From contig CM049315.1 in assembly GCA_026874595.1 (NCBI GenBank), positions 17,691,664 to 17,755,663 of the forward strand: a stretch of DNA of 64,000 nucleotides. Reading direction: 5' to 3'. Each line of letters starts with the position of its first letter. Position 1 is the stretch's first letter. This DNA comes from Sipunculus nudus. Lineage: Eukaryota > Annelida > Sipuncula > Golfingiida > Sipunculidae. The translations under genes were made by a program, and so were the position numbers. Shown piece by piece: positions 11,870 to 25,089 of the stretch. Under the pieces are notes generated by a model. That model was not told the origin of the DNA. It saw only the letters and a program-made list of their open reading frames with translations, and did not search any database.

Positions 11870-14800
11870 CCCCCACCAGTCAAACAAAGAGGGGTCCCCA
11901 TCTAGTAATTTTGCAATTGCCGACAATTTAGCAACTTTGTAGTTCCCTGAATCCTCCGGTAGGGTGAGCTCCTTGGATCATACACTGAGGGGCTCCCATC
12001 CAGCCATTCCGCAAATTGCAAGCAATTTAGCAAATTGTAGTTCACTGAATCCTCTGGTAGAGTGAGCCCCATCTGGTCAAACCCAGAGGGGTCCTCACCT
12101 AGCAATTTTGCAAATTGCTGGCAATTAAGCAACTTTGAAATTCCCTGAATCTCCTGGTAGGGCGAGCCCCCGACGGGCATACACTGAGGGGCTCCCATAC
12201 AGCAATTCCGCAAATTGCCGGCAATTTAGCAACTTTTTAGTTCTCTGAATCCTCTGGTAAAGTGAGCCCCATCTGGTCAAACACAGAGGGATCCCTTCTA
12301 TCAATTTCGCATATTGCTTGCAATTAATCAACTTTGTAGTTCCCTAAATCTCCCGGTAGGGCGAGCCTCGGACGGTCATACACTGAGGGGCTCCCATCCA
12401 GCAATTCCGCAAATTGCCGGCAATTTAGCAACTTTGTAGTTCCTTGAATGCTCAGGTAGGGTGAGTCCCGGGGATCATACACTGAGGGGCTCCCTTCCAG
12501 CAATTCCGCTAATTGCCGGCAATTAAACAACTTGGTAGTTCTCTGAATCTCCCGGTAGGTTAAGCCCCCGCCGGTCAAACACAGAGGGGTCCGCATCTCG
12601 CAATTTCGCAAATTGCTGGCAATTAAGCAACTTTGTTGTTCCCTGAATCTCCCGGTAGGGCGAGTCCCCGCCAGTCAAACACAGAGGGGTCCCCATCTAG
12701 CAATTTTGCAAATTGCTGGCAATTAGACAACTTTGAAGTTCCCTGAATCTCCCGGTAGTGTGAGCCCTCGATGGTCACACACTGAGGGGCTCCCATCCAG
12801 CAATTCCGCAAATTGCCGGCAAGTTAGCAACTTTGTAGTTCCCTGAATGCTCCGGTAGGATGAGCCATGGGGACCATACACTGAGGGGCTCCCATCCAGC
12901 AATTACGCAAATTGCCGGCAACTTAGCAAATTTGTAGTTCTCCGAATCATCCGGTAAAGTGAGCCGCATCTGGTCAAACTCAGAGGGGTATCCATCTAGC
13001 AAGTATGCGAATTGCTGGCAATTAAGCAACTTTGTTGTTCCCTGAATCTCCCGGTAGGGCGAGTTCCCGCCGGTCAAACACTGAGGGGCTCCCATCCAGC
13101 AATTCCGCAAATTGCTGGCAATCAGACAACTTTGAAGTTCCCTGATTCCTCCGGTAAAAATGAGCCCCATCTGGGCATACACAGAGGGGTCCCCATCAAG
13201 CAATTTCGCGAATTGCCAGCAATTCAGCAACTTTGTAGTTCTCTGAATGCTCAGGTAGGCTGAGTCCCGGGGATCATACACTGAGGGGCTCGCTTCCAGC
13301 AATTCCGCAAATTGCCGGCAATTTAACAACTTGGTAGTTCTCTGAATCTCCCGGTAGGTTGAGCCCCCGCCGGTCAAACACAGAGGGGTCCCCATCTAGC
13401 AATTTCGCAAAGTGCTGGCAATTAAGCAACTTTGTTGTTCCCTGAATCTCCCGGTAGGGTGAGCCCCCACCAGTCAAACAAAGAGGGGTCCCCATCTAGT
13501 AATTTTGCAATTGCCGACAATTTAGCAACTTTGTAGTTCCCTGAATCCTCCGGTAGGGTGAGCTCCTTGGATCATACACTGAGGGGCTCCCATCCAGCCA
13601 TTCCGCAAATTGCAAGCAATTTAGCAAATTGTAGTTCACTGAATCCTCTGGTAGAGTGAGCCCCATCTGGTCAAACCCAGAGGGGTCCTCACCTAGCAAT
13701 TTTGCAAATTGCTGGCAATTAAGCAACTTTGAAATTCCCTGAATCTCCTGGTAGGGCGAGCCCCCGACGGGCATACACTGAGGGGCTCCCATACAGCAAT
13801 TCCGCAAATTGCCGGCAATTTAGCAACTTTTTAGTTCTCTGAATCCTCGGGTAAAGTGAGCCCCATCTGGTCAAACACAGAGGGATCCCTTCTATCAATT
13901 TCGCATATTGCTTGCAATTAATCAACTTTGTAGTTCCCTAAATCTCCCGGTAGGGCGAGCCTCGGACGGTCATACACTGAGGGGCTCCCATCCAGCAATT
14001 CCGCAAATTGCCGGCAATTTAGCAACTTTGTAGTTCCTTGAATGCTCAGGTAGGGTGAGTCCCGGGGATCACACACTGAGGGGCTCCCTTCCAGCAATTC
14101 CGCTAATTGCCGGCAATTAAACAACTTGGTAGTTCTCTGAATCTCCCGGTAGGTTAAGCCCCCGCCGGTCAAACACAGAGGGGTCCGCATCTCGCAATTT
14201 CGCAAATTGCTGGCAATTAAGCAACTTTGTTGTTCCCTGAATCTCCCGGTAGGGCGAGTCCCCGCCAGTCAAACACAGAGGGGTCCCCATCTAGCAATTT
14301 TGCAAATTGCTGGCAATTAGACAACTTTGAAGTTCCCTGAATCTCCCGGTAGTGTGAGCCCTCGATGGTCACACACTGAGGGGCTCCCATCCAGCAATTC
14401 CGCAAATTGCCGGCAAGTTAGCAACTTTGTAGTTCCCTGAATGCTCCGGTAGGATGAGCCATGGGGACCATACACTGAGGGGCTCCCATCCAGCAATTAC
14501 GCAAATTGCCGGCAACTTAGCAAATTTGTAGTTCTCCGAATCATCCGGTAAAGTGAGCCGCATCTGGTCAAACTCAGAGGGGTATCCATCTAGCAAGTAT
14601 GCGAATTGCTGGCAATTAAGCAACTTTGTTGTTCCCTGAATCTCCCGGTAGGGCGAGTTCCCGCCGGTCAAACACTGAGGGGCTCCCATCCAGCAATTCC
14701 GCAAATTGCTGGCAATCAGACAACTTTGAAGTTCCCTGATTCCTCCGGTAAAAATGAGCCCCATCTGGGCATACACAGAGGGGTCCCCATCAAGCAATTT

Positions 14801-15057
14801 CGCGAATTGCCAGCAATTCAGCAACTTTGTAGTTCTCTGAATGCTCAGGTAGGCTGAGTCCCGGGGATCATACACTGAGGGGCTCGCTTCCAGCAATTCC
14901 GCAAATTGCCGGCAATTTAACAACTTGGTAGTTCTCTGAATCTCCCGGTAGGTTGAGCCCCCGCCGGTCAAACACAGAGGGGTCCCCATCTAGCAATTTC
15001 GCAAAGTTCTGGCAATTAAGCAACTTTGTTGTTGCCTGAATCTCCCGGTAGGGTGAG
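11870..15057 (+). repeat. Tandem 1594-bp duplication (two units of 2 x 797 bp)
   Basis: The unit 11870-13463 is followed directly by its copy 13464-15057. Corresponding monomers are 1594 bp apart throughout (for example the TGCAATTGCCGACAATTTAG monomer and the GGATCCCTTCTATCAATTTC monomer). 1594 is exactly twice 797, so the amplified unit here is a pair of 8-monomer groups. Differences are few (for example GGTTAGCC against GGTGAGCC at the left border, TCTGG against TCGGG near 12254 and 13848, and a C in place of T at 14072). Confidence 0.85.
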
Positions 15058-17699
15058 CCCCCACCAGTCAAACAAAGAGGGGTCCCCATCTAGTAATTTT
15101 GCAATTGCCGACAATTTAGCAACTTTGTAGTTCCCTGAATCCTCCGGTAGGGTGAGCTCCTTGGATCATACACTGAGGGGCTCCCATCCAGCCATTCCGC
15201 AGGCAATTAAGCAACTTTGTTGTTGCCTGAATCTCCCGGTAGGGTTAGCCCCCACCAGTCAAACAAAGAGGGGTCCCCATCTAGTAATTTTGCAATTGCC
15301 GACAATTTAGCAACTTTGTAGTTCCCTGAATCCTCCGGTAGGGTGAGCTCCTTGGATCATACACTGAGGGGCTCCCATCCAGCCATTCCGCAGGCAATTA
15401 AGCAACTTTGTTGTTGCCTGAATCTCCCGGTAGGGTTAGCCCCCACCAGTCAAACACAGAGGGGTCCGCATCTCGCAATTTCGCAAATTGCTGGCAATTA
15501 AGCAACTTTGTTGTTCCCTGAATCTCCCGGTAGGTTGAGCCCCCGCCGGTCAAACACAGAGGGGTCCCCATCTAGCAATTTCGCAAAGTTCTGGCAATTA
15601 AGCAACTTTGTTGTTCCCTGAATCTCCCGGTAGTGTGAGCCCTCGATGGTCACACACAGAGGGGTCCCCATCTAGCAATTTTGCAAATTGCTGGCAATTA
15701 GACAACTTTGAAGTTCCCTGAATCTCCCGGTACTGTGAGCCCTCGATGGTCACACACTGAGGGGCTCCCATCCAGGAATCCCGCAAATTGCCGGCAATTT
15801 AGCAATTTTGTAGTTCTCTGAATCCCCCGGTAGGGTGAGCCCCCGACGGTCAAACACAGAGGGGTCCCCATCTAGCAATTTCGCAAATTGCTGGCAATTA
15901 AGCAACTTTGTTGTTCCCTGAATCTCCCGGTAGGGCGAGTCCCCGCCGGTCAAACACTGAGGGGCTCCCATCCAGCAATTCCGCAAATTGCCGGCAATCA
16001 GACTACTTTGAAGTTCCCTGATTCCTCCGGTAAAAATGAGCCCCATCTGGGCATACACAGAGGGGTCCCCATCAAGCAATTTCGCAAATTGCCAGCAATT
16101 CAGCAACTTTGTAGTTCTCTGAATGCTCAGGTAGGCTGAGTCCCGGGGATCATACACTGAGGGGCTCGCTTCCAGCAATTCCGCAAATTGCCGGCAATTT
16201 AACAACTTGGTAGTTCTCTGAATCTCCCGGTAGGTTGAGCCCCCGCCGGTCAAACACAGAGGGGTCCCCATCTAGCAATTTCGCAAAGTGCTGGCAATTA
16301 AGCAACTTTGTTGTTCCCTGAATCTCCCGGTAGGGCGAGTCCCCGCCGGTCAAACACAGAGGGGTCCCCATGTAGCAATTCCGCAAACTGCCGGCAATTT
16401 AGCAACTTTGTAGTTCTAAGAATCCTCCGTTAGGGTGACCCCCGGGGATCATACACTGACGGGCTCCCTTCCATCAATTTCGCAAATTGCCGGCAATTTC
16501 GCAACTTTATAGTTCTCTGAATCCCCCTGTAGGGTGAGCCCCGCCGGTCAAACACAGAGGGGCACCCATGTAGCAATTCCGCAAATTGCTGGCAATTTAG
16601 CAACTTTGTAATTCCCTGAATCCTCCGTTAGGGTGAGCCCACTTCGGCTATACACAGAGGGGTCCCCATCTAGCAATTCCGCAAATTGCCGGCAATTCAG
16701 CAACTTTGTAGTTCCCTGAATCCTCAGGTAGGGTGAGCCCCGGGGATCATACACTGATAGGGCTCCCATCAAGCAATTCCGCAAATTGCCGGCAATTTAG
16801 CAACTTTGTTGTTCTCTGAATCCCCGGTAGGGTGAGCCCCCACCAGTCAAACAAAGAGGGGTCCCCATCTAGTAATTTTGCAATTTCCGACAATTTAGCA
16901 ACTTTGTAGTTCCCTGAATTCTCCGGTGGGGTGAGCTCCTTGGATCATACACTGAGGGGCTCCCATCCAGCCATTCCGCAAATTGCAAGCAATTTAGCAA
17001 ATTGTAGTTCACTGAATCCTCTGGTAGAGTGAGCTCCATCTGGTCAAACCCAGAGGGGTCCTCACCTAGCAATTTTGTAAATTGCTGGCAATTAAGCAAC
17101 TTTGAAATTCCCTGAATCTCCTGGTAGGGCGAGCCCCCGACGGGCATACACTGAGGGGCTCCCATACAGCAATTCCGCAAATTGCCGGCAATTTAGCAAC
17201 TTTTTAGTTCTCTGAATCCTCGGGTAAAGTGAGCCCCATCTGGTCAAACACAGAGGGATCCCTTCTATCAATTCCGCAAATTGCCGGCAATTTAGCAACT
17301 TTGTAGTTCCTTGAATGCTCAGGTAGGGTGAGTCCCGGGGATCATTCACTGAGGGGCTCCCTTCCAGCAATTCCGCTAATTGCCGGCAATTAAACAACTT
17401 GGTAGTTCTCTGAATCTCCCGGTAGGTTAAGCCCCCGCCGGTCAAACACAGAGGGGTCCCCATCTCGCAATTTCGCAAATTGCTGGCAATTAAGCAACTT
17501 TGTTGTTCCCTGAATCTCCCGGTAGGGCGAGTCCCCGCCAGTCAAACACAGAGGGGTCCCCATCTAGCAATTTTGCAAATTGCTGGCAATTAGACAACTT
17601 TGAAGTTCCCTGAATCTCCCGGTAGTGTGAGCCCTCGATGGTCACACACTGAGGGGCTCCCATCCAGCAATTCCGCAAATTGCCGGCAAGTTAGCAACT

Positions 17700-20600
17700 T
17701 TGTAGTTCCCTGAATGCTCAGGTAGGGTGAGCCCCGGGGATCATACACCGAGGGGCTCCCATCCAGCAATGTCGCAAATTGCCGGAAATTTAGCAACTTG
17801 GTAGTTCTCTGAATCCCCATGTAGGGTGAGCCCCGCCGGTCAAACACAAAAGGGTCCCCATCTAGCAATTTTGGAAATTGCCTGCAATTTAGGATTTTTG
17901 TAGTTCTCTGATTCCTCCGGTAGAATGAGCCCCATCTGGTCAAACCCAGAGGGGTCCCCTTCTAGCAATTTCGCAAATTGCTGACAATTAAGCAAATTTG
18001 TAGTTCCCTGAATCTTCCGGTAGGGCGAGTCCACGCCGGTCAAACAGAGAGGGGTCCCCATGTAGCTATTCCGCAAATTGCCGGCAAATTAGCAACTTTG
18101 TAGTCCTTAGAATCCTCCGTTAGGGTGAGCCCACTACGGTTAAGCACAGATGGGTCCCCATCTAGCAATTTTGCAAATTGCCGGCAATTTAGCAAGTTTG
18201 TAGTTCTTAGAATCCTCCGTTAGGGTGAGCCTACTACGCTTATTCACAGAGGGGTCCCCATCTAGCAATTCCGCAAATTGCCGGCAATTCAGCATCTTTG
18301 TAGTTCCCTGAATCCTCCGGTAGGCTGAGCTCCGGGGATCATACAGAAAAGGGCTCCCGCAAATTGCCGGCAATTTAGCAACTTTGTAGTTCTCTAAATC
18401 CCCCGGTAGGTTGATCCCCCGCCTGTCAAACACAGAAGGGTCCGCGTCACGCAATTGTGGAAATAGCCGGCAATTTAGCAACTTTGTAGTTCCCTGAATG
18501 CTCCGGTAGTGTCAACCCCGGGGATCATACACTGAGGGGCTCCCATCCAGCAATTCCGCAAATTGCTGGCAATTTAGCAACTTAGTAGTTCTCTGAATCC
18601 CCCGGTAGGGTGAGCCCCCGCCGGTCAAATACAAAAGGGTCCCCATCTAGCAATCTTGCAAATTGCCTGCAACTAGCATTTTTGTAGTTCCCTGAATGCT
18701 CAGGTAGGGTGAGCCCCGGGGATCATACACTGAGGGCTCCCATCCAGCAATTTCGCAAATTGCCGGCAATTTAGCAACTTGGTAGTTCTCTGAATCCCCC
18801 TGTAGGGTGAGCCCCGCCGGCCAAACACAGAGGGGCACCAATGTAGCAATTCCGCAAATTGCCGGCAATTTAGCAACCTTTTAGTTCTCTGAATCCTCGG
18901 GTAAAGTGAGCCCCATCTGGTCAAACACAGAGGGATCCCTTCTATCAATTTCGCATATTGCTTGCAATTAAGCAACTTTGTAGTTCCCTAAATCTCCCGG
19001 TAGGGAGAGCCTCGGACGGTCATACACTGAGGGGCTCCCATCCAGCAATTCCGCAAATTGCCGGCAATTTAGCAACTTTGTAGTTCCTTGAATGCTCAGG
19101 TAGGGTGAGTCCCGGGGATCATACACTGAGGGGCTCCCTTCCAGCAATTCCGCTAATTGCCGGCAATTAAACAACTTGGTACTTCTCTGAATCTCCCGGT
19201 AGGTTAAGCCCCCGCCGGTCAAACACAGAGGGGTCCGCATCTCGCAATTTCGCAAATTGCTGGCAATTAAGCAACTTTGTTGTTCCCTGAATCTCCCGGT
19301 AGGGCGAGTCCCCGCCAGTCAAACACAGAGGGGTCCCCATCTAGCAATTTTGCAAATTGCTGGCAATTAGACAACTTTGAAGTTCCCTGAATCTCCCGGT
19401 AGTGTGAGCCCTCGATGGTCACACACTGAGGGGCTCCCATCCAGCAATTCCGCAAATTGCCGGCAAGTTAGCAACTTTGTAGTTCCCTGAATGCTCCGGT
19501 AGGATGAGCCATGGGGACCATACACTGAGGGGCTCCCATCCAGCAATTACGCAAATTGCCGGCAACTTAGCAAATTTGTAGTTCTCCGAATCATCCGGTA
19601 AAGTGAGCCGCATCTGGTCAAACTCAGAGGGGTATCCACCTAGCAAGTATGCGAATTGCTGGCAATTAAGCAACTTTGTTGTTCCCTGAATCTCCCGGTA
19701 GGTTAAGCCCCCGCCGGTCAAACACAGAGGGGTCCCCATCTCGCAATTTCGCAAATTGCTGGCAATAAGCAACTTTGTTGTTCCCTGAATCTCCCGGTAG
19801 GGCGAGTCCCCGCCAGTCAAACACAGAGGGGTCCCCTTCTAGCAATTTTGCAAATTGCTGGCAATTAGACAACTTTGAAGTTCCCTGAATCTCCCGGTAG
19901 TGTAAGCCCTCGATGGTCACACTCTGAGGGGCTCCCATCCAGCAATTCCGCAAATTGCCGGCAAGTTAGCAACTTTGTAGTTCCCTGAAGGCTCCGGTAG
20001 GATGAGCCCCGGGGACCATACACTGAGGGGCTCCCATCCAGCAATTACGCAAATTGCCGGCAACTTAGCAAATTTGTAGTTCTCCGAATCATCCGGTAAA
20101 GTGAGCCGCATCTGGTCAAACTCAGAGGGGTATCCATCTAGCAAGTATGCGAATTGCTGGCAATTAAGCAACTTTGTAGTTCCCTGAATCTCCCGGTAGG
20201 GCGAGTCCCCGCCGGTCAAACACAGAGGGTCCCCATATAGCAATTTTGCAAATTGCTGGCAATTTAACAACTTTGAAGTTCCCTGAATCTCCCGGTAGGG
20301 TTAGCCCTCGACGGTCATACACTGAGTGGCTCCCATCCAGCAATTCCGCAAATTGCAAGCAATTTAGCAACTTGTAGTTCTCTGAATCCTCCGGTAGAGT
20401 TAGCCCCATCTGGTCAAACCCAGAGGGGTCCTCACCTAGCAATTTTGCAAATTGCTGGCAATTAAGCAACTTTGAAGTTCCCTGAATCTCCTGGTAGGGC
20501 GAGCCCCGGCGGGCATACACTGAGGGGCTCCTATTCAGCAATTCCGCAAATTGCCGGCAATTTAGCAACTGTGTAGTTCCCTGAATGCTCCGGTAGGGTG

Positions 20601-23345
20601 CGCCCCGGGGACTATACACTGAGGGGCTCCCATCCAGGAATTCCGCAAATTGCCGGCAATTTAGCAATTTTGTAGTTCTCTGAATCCCCCGGTAGGGTGA
20701 GCCCCCGACGGTCAAACACAGAGGGGTCCCCATCTAGCAATTTCGCAAATTGCTGGCAATTAAGCAACTTTGTTGTTCCCTGAATCTCCCGGTAGGGCCA
20801 GTCCCCGCCGGTCAAACACTGAGGGGCTCCCATCCAGCAATTCCGCAAATTGCCGGCAATCAGACAACTTTGAAGTTCCCTGATTCCTCCGGTAAAAATG
20901 AGCCCCATCTGGGCATACACAGAGGGGTCCCCATCAAGCAATTTCGCAAAGTGCCAGCAATTCAGCAACTTTGTAGTTCTCTGAATGCTCAGGTAGGCTG
21001 AGTCCGGGGGATCATACACTGAGGGGCTCGCTTCCAGCAATTCCGCTAATTGCCGGCAATTTAACAACTTGGTAGTTCTCTGAATCTCCCGGTAGGTTGA
21101 GCCCCCGCCGGTCAAACACAGAGGGGTCCCCATCTAGCAATTTCGCAAAGTGCTGGCAATTAAGCAACTTTGTTGTTCCCTGAATCTCCCGGTAGGGCGA
21201 GTCCCCGCCGGTCAAACACAGAGGGGTCCCCATGTAGCAATTCCGCAAACTGCCGGCAATTTAGCAACTTTGTATTTCTTAGAATCCTCCGTTAGGGTGA
21301 CCCCCGGGGATCATACACTGACGGGCTCCCTTCCACCAATTTCGCAAATTGCCGGCAATTTCGCAACTTTATAGTTCTCTGAATCCCCCTGTAGGGTGAG
21401 CCCCGCCCGTCAAACACAGAGGGGTACCCATGTAGCAATTCCGCAAATTGCTGGCAATTTAGCAACTTTGTAATTCCCTGAATCTTCCGTTAGGGTGAGC
21501 CCACTACGGCTATACACAGAGGGGTCCCCATCTAGCAATTCCGCACACTGCCGGCAATTTAGCAACTTTGTATTTCCCTGAATACTCCGGTAGGGTGAGC
21601 CCCGGGGATCATACACCGAGGGGGCTACATCTAGCAATTCCGCAAATTGCCGGCAATTAAGCAACTTTGTAGTTCTCTGAATCCTCCGGTAGAGTACGCC
21701 CCATCTGGTCAAACACAAAGGGGTCCCCATCTAGCAATTTTGCAAATAGCCGGCAATTTAGCAACTTTGTATTTCCCTGAATCCTCCGGTAGGCTGAGCT
21801 CCGGGGATCATACAGAGAGGGGCTCCCATCCAGCAATTCCGCAAATTGCCGGCAATTTAGCAACTTTGTAGTTCTCTGAATCCCCCGGTAGGTTGATCCC
21901 CCGCCTGTCAAACACAGAAGGGTCCGCATCAAGCAATTGTGGAAATATCCGGCAATTTAGCAACTTTGTCGTTCCCTGAATGCTCCGGTAGTGTGAACCC
22001 CGGGGATCATACACTGAGGGGCTCCCATCCAGCAATTCCGCAAATTGCCGGCAATTTAGCAACTTTGTAGTTTTCTGAATGCTCCGGTAGGTTAAGCCCC
22101 CGCCGGTCAAACACAGAGGGGTCCCCATCCAGTTATTTTGCAAATTGCCTGCAATTTAGCAACTTTGTAGTTCCCTGAATGCTCCGGTAGGGTGAGCCCC
22201 CGACGATTATACACTGAGGTGCTCCAATCCAGCAATTCCGCAAATTGCCGGCAATTTCGCAACTTAGTAGTTCTCTGAATCTCCCGGTAGGGTGAGCCCT
22301 CGACGGTCATACACTGTGGGGCTCCAATCCAGCAATTCCGCAAATTTCCGGCAATTTAGCAACTTTGTAGTTCCCTGAATGCTCCGGTAGGGTAAGCCCC
22401 GGGGATCATACACTGAGGGGTTGCCATCCAGCAATTCCGCAAATTGCCGACAATTAAGCAACTTAGTAGTTCTCTGAATCCCCCGGTAGGGTGAGCCCCC
22501 GCCGGTCAAACACAGAGGGGTCCCCATCTAGCAATTTTCCATTGCCTGCAATTTAGCAACTTTGTAGTTCCCTGAATGCTCAGGTAGGGTGAGCCCCGGG
22601 GATCCTACACTGAGGGGCTCCCATCCAGCAATTCCGCAAATTGCCGGCAATTTAGCAACTTTGTAGTTCTCTGAATCCTCCGGTAAAAATGAGCCCCATC
22701 TGGGCAAACACCGAGGGGTCCCCATCAAGCAATTTCGCAAATTGCCAGAATTTAGCAACTTTGTAGTTCTCTGAATGCTCAGGTAGGGTGAGCTCCTGAC
22801 GGTCATACACTGAGGAGCCCCCATCTAGAAATTCCGCAAATTGCCGGCAATTAAGCAACTTTGTAGTTCTCTGAATCCTCCGGTAGAGTACGCCCCAGGC
22901 GGTCATACACTGAGGAGCCCCCATCTAGCAATTCCGCAAATTGCCAGCAATTTAGCAACTTTGTAGTTCTCTGATTGCTGCGGTAGGGTGAGCCTCGGGG
23001 ATTATACACCGAGGGGGCTACATCTAGCAATTCCGCAAATTGCCGGCAATTAAGCAACTTTGTAGATCTCTGAATCCTCCGGTAGAGTACGCCCCGGGCG
23101 GTCATACACAGAGGTGTCCCCATCTTGCTATTCCGCAAAATGCCAGCAATTTAGTAACTTTGCAGATCTCTGAATGCTCTGATAGGGTGAGCCCCGGGGA
23201 TCATACACTATGGGGGCTACATCTAGCAATTCCGCAAATTGCCAGCAATTTAACAACTTTGTAGTTTTCTGAATGTGCCGGTAGGGTGAGCCCCCGGCGG
23301 TCATATACAGAGGGGTCCCCATCTTGCAATTTCACAAATTGCAGT
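17700..23345 (+). repeat. Diverged right flank of the satellite array
   Basis: From about 17.7 kb the monomers differ more from one another: altered spacers, base changes in the palindrome (for example GCCGGAAATTTAGC near 17783), small deletions (near 18355) and monomers not seen further left. A block of ordinary monomers resembling the 12-14 kb region interrupts this at about 18.9-21.3 kb, after which divergence continues to the last recognisable monomer at about 23340. Decay toward an array edge is the usual pattern where homogenisation is less effective. Confidence 0.7.
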
Positions 23346-23602
23346 GTCCCCTGGTGGGCAAAGTTATGCAGCATACAATACAGTTTCCACGAGGTCATGC
23401 ATGACAACATAACTAACTTTTAAGTGAACAGACTATGAACAGTGCACACAAAGTTACAAATTTAGTGATATCACGTATACAATCCAACGTAGTAAATTAT
23501 CTACATTTTTTTTATAGTTTGCAGTATTACACGTTAATTTGCAAACCACAATACAATTTGATATTATATTGACCTTAAATGGTTAGAGTACACTCTATTA
23601 CA
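23346..23602. other. Unique AT-rich sequence at the satellite border
   Basis: The array stops within a monomer at about 23340 and is followed by unique sequence with T-rich tracts. I see no gene or target-site duplication at the junction. Confidence 0.5.
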
Positions 23603-23843
23603 CCACAGGCGCTTTAATTGCTATTAGTGTAGATTTCGGTTGAATTTGTTTATTTTTTGGGTCATTTCATTATAATTATTACTAATCTGACATTTTCCTA
23701 GCGTTTTTTTTTCGCATCCCTTTATTATTACTTTATATTTGAGATAGGCAGGCAAGATGCCCCCGTTGTTTAACCGAAATTTAAACAAAATTTCTCAAAT
23801 TTAACCGAAATCTGTACACTAATAGCAATTCAAGCGCCTGTGG
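23603..23843. mobile_element. MITE-like element with ~40-bp terminal inverted repeats
   Basis: The left end CCACAGGCGCTTTAATTGCT and the continuation to about 23643 read, on the other strand, almost the same from 23843 down to about 23797. The differences are one T/G exchange and a 2-base insertion in TGTACAGATTTCGG. The interior is about 160 bp of AT-rich DNA with no coding capacity. Flanks are TTACA on the left and TTATACA on the right, so a short TTA or TA target duplication is possible but not clear. Length, long inverted termini and lack of coding sequence fit a MITE; the superfamily is not resolved. Confidence 0.75.
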
Positions 23844-24276
23844 TTATACATTGCGACTTCTCGGGACAGAGCAGGAATGATACGTGAAATGACCGTGAAT
23901 GCACAGTGAAGGAACTGACACATACGCAAACCTTGCTTCCTATCATCTACTGTAATTCCTTGTGGGTAGTAGGAAAGAGTAAACACCTTTGAAAGAAGAA
24001 CATACAACCGACAATCAGCACAGAAGGTACTAAAGAGGACTATGGAGTTTGAACTGCAGTCCATTTCAACAATACGGTTATAAAAATAACATTTCGGGCA
24101 TTTAGGGGGGGGGGGGATGAGGCTGTCTGGGATATGAGGGTAACCGTACACCTGTGACAACAGGGATCACTGAAAAGGATACACAGGCAGGGCTGTATTG
24201 ACCAAAGGTTGGTGGCCTGCGTGATCAAATCAATGAATGAAGCCTCTGCCCGAGACGTCAAACGCCACACTACTGT
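23819..24276 (-). pseudogene. Possible broken cysteine-rich reading frame
   Basis: On the minus strand an open stretch begins after an AG acceptor-like site near 24276 and reads through residues such as CLCILFSDPCCHRC. It runs into a run of ten G (plus strand, about 24107-24116). Beyond that run a second frame is open, with KCPKCYFYNR and later FCADCRLYV, two CxxC pairs that could form a zinc ribbon, ending at a stop overlapping the MITE at 23819-23843. A one-base slip in the homopolymer would connect the frames. I do not recognise the protein. The opposite strand is also open from 24209 to 24520, so this may be chance. Confidence 0.2.
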
Positions 24277-25089
24277 TTTAACATGTCAAATTTCAGAATG
24301 TAACAGATACATTATTTATAACGTACCAGCCGAGGAAAGTGAAGACTTATATACTTACAGGAATAAATGTCATGGCTGTAGCACAGCCAAATCTGAGTTA
24401 CAGATTTTATCTCACTGCAAATTCAGTGAAAAAGTTGCTGAATTCAGGACTGTTGTTTGGGTTTACAAGTGTATATGTACAAGGTGCATATGTTGGGCGC
24501 ATGAATATTATGATGAATGAATACTGACTTATTTTCTGGCAGTTCTATATTACCTGTAAAGGGGCTATAAAAAGAAAGACAGTTGAGTGCATGGTTTTGA
24601 TACTAGGCAGTCCTGAAATCCATGGGTTTTCAATGAGAATAGGTGTTTTTTCCTTAATTTTATCAAACTAACTAAATTGCAGTGACCCATTTGCCGATGC
24701 AGTAGGAGTTCTTGAGACATGTAACAGTATGCTTGATTTCGGAGTTTTACAGTTTTAAAACGTGCCAGACTAATGCACAGTCATAACAGTAGACAACATA
24801 CAAGGGACCATGACTGTAACTCAGTTTGATTATGATCAGGTGGCTCAATATTGCAATGATTGATATGGACACTCTTCTATACCCTCTTAAGTTACCTCTA
24901 CAACACTACAAATTACCCAGGTGCCCTCTGACCTTATCCAGTATGAGTTGGTTCACCCTAAGAAAGCTCAATAGACTAACTATTGGTGACACTGTAGTCT
25001 GTTTTGTGAAATTGTATCAATGCCAGAGCTAGTTATCGAGCACACACTTAAATGTGACCAATGATGTATATTATTACCATGATCATTGG

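Larger units (their letters stand above)
1..23345 (+). repeat. Large satellite array, ~100-bp monomers with higher-order structure
   Basis: About 230 head-to-tail monomers fill the first 23.3 kb, continuing past the left edge. A typical monomer holds, in order, GCAATTCCGCAAATTGCC, GGCAATTTAGCAACTTTG, TAGTTCCCTGAATCC, TCCGGTAGGGTGAGCC, a variable segment of about 15 bases, and a closing block. Neighbouring copies of the start motif are 100 bp apart where measured (for example 1865 to 1965); units vary by a base or two. Two monomer types occur, closing with CTGAGGGGCTCCCATCCAG or CAGAGGGGTCCCCATCTAG, and they often alternate. Most monomers carry the perfect palindrome AAATTGCCGGCAATTT or a one-base variant. 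Base composition is visibly more GC-rich and CpG-rich than the flank. The array is interrupted by no other element I can see. Long open frames here are by-products of the repeat and are not called as genes. Confidence 0.97.

Noticed and set aside
1-23345. Dozens of 60-211 codon open frames on both strands of the satellite, with recurring peptides such as PSVYDPRGSPYRSIQ
   Set aside because: They are translations of the repeated monomer, change frame from unit to unit, occur on both strands, and have no domain or splice structure.
1-23345. CRISPR array
   Set aside because: Units are about 100 bp with no short constant repeat plus unique spacer pattern; the whole unit is repeated, and the context is eukaryotic.
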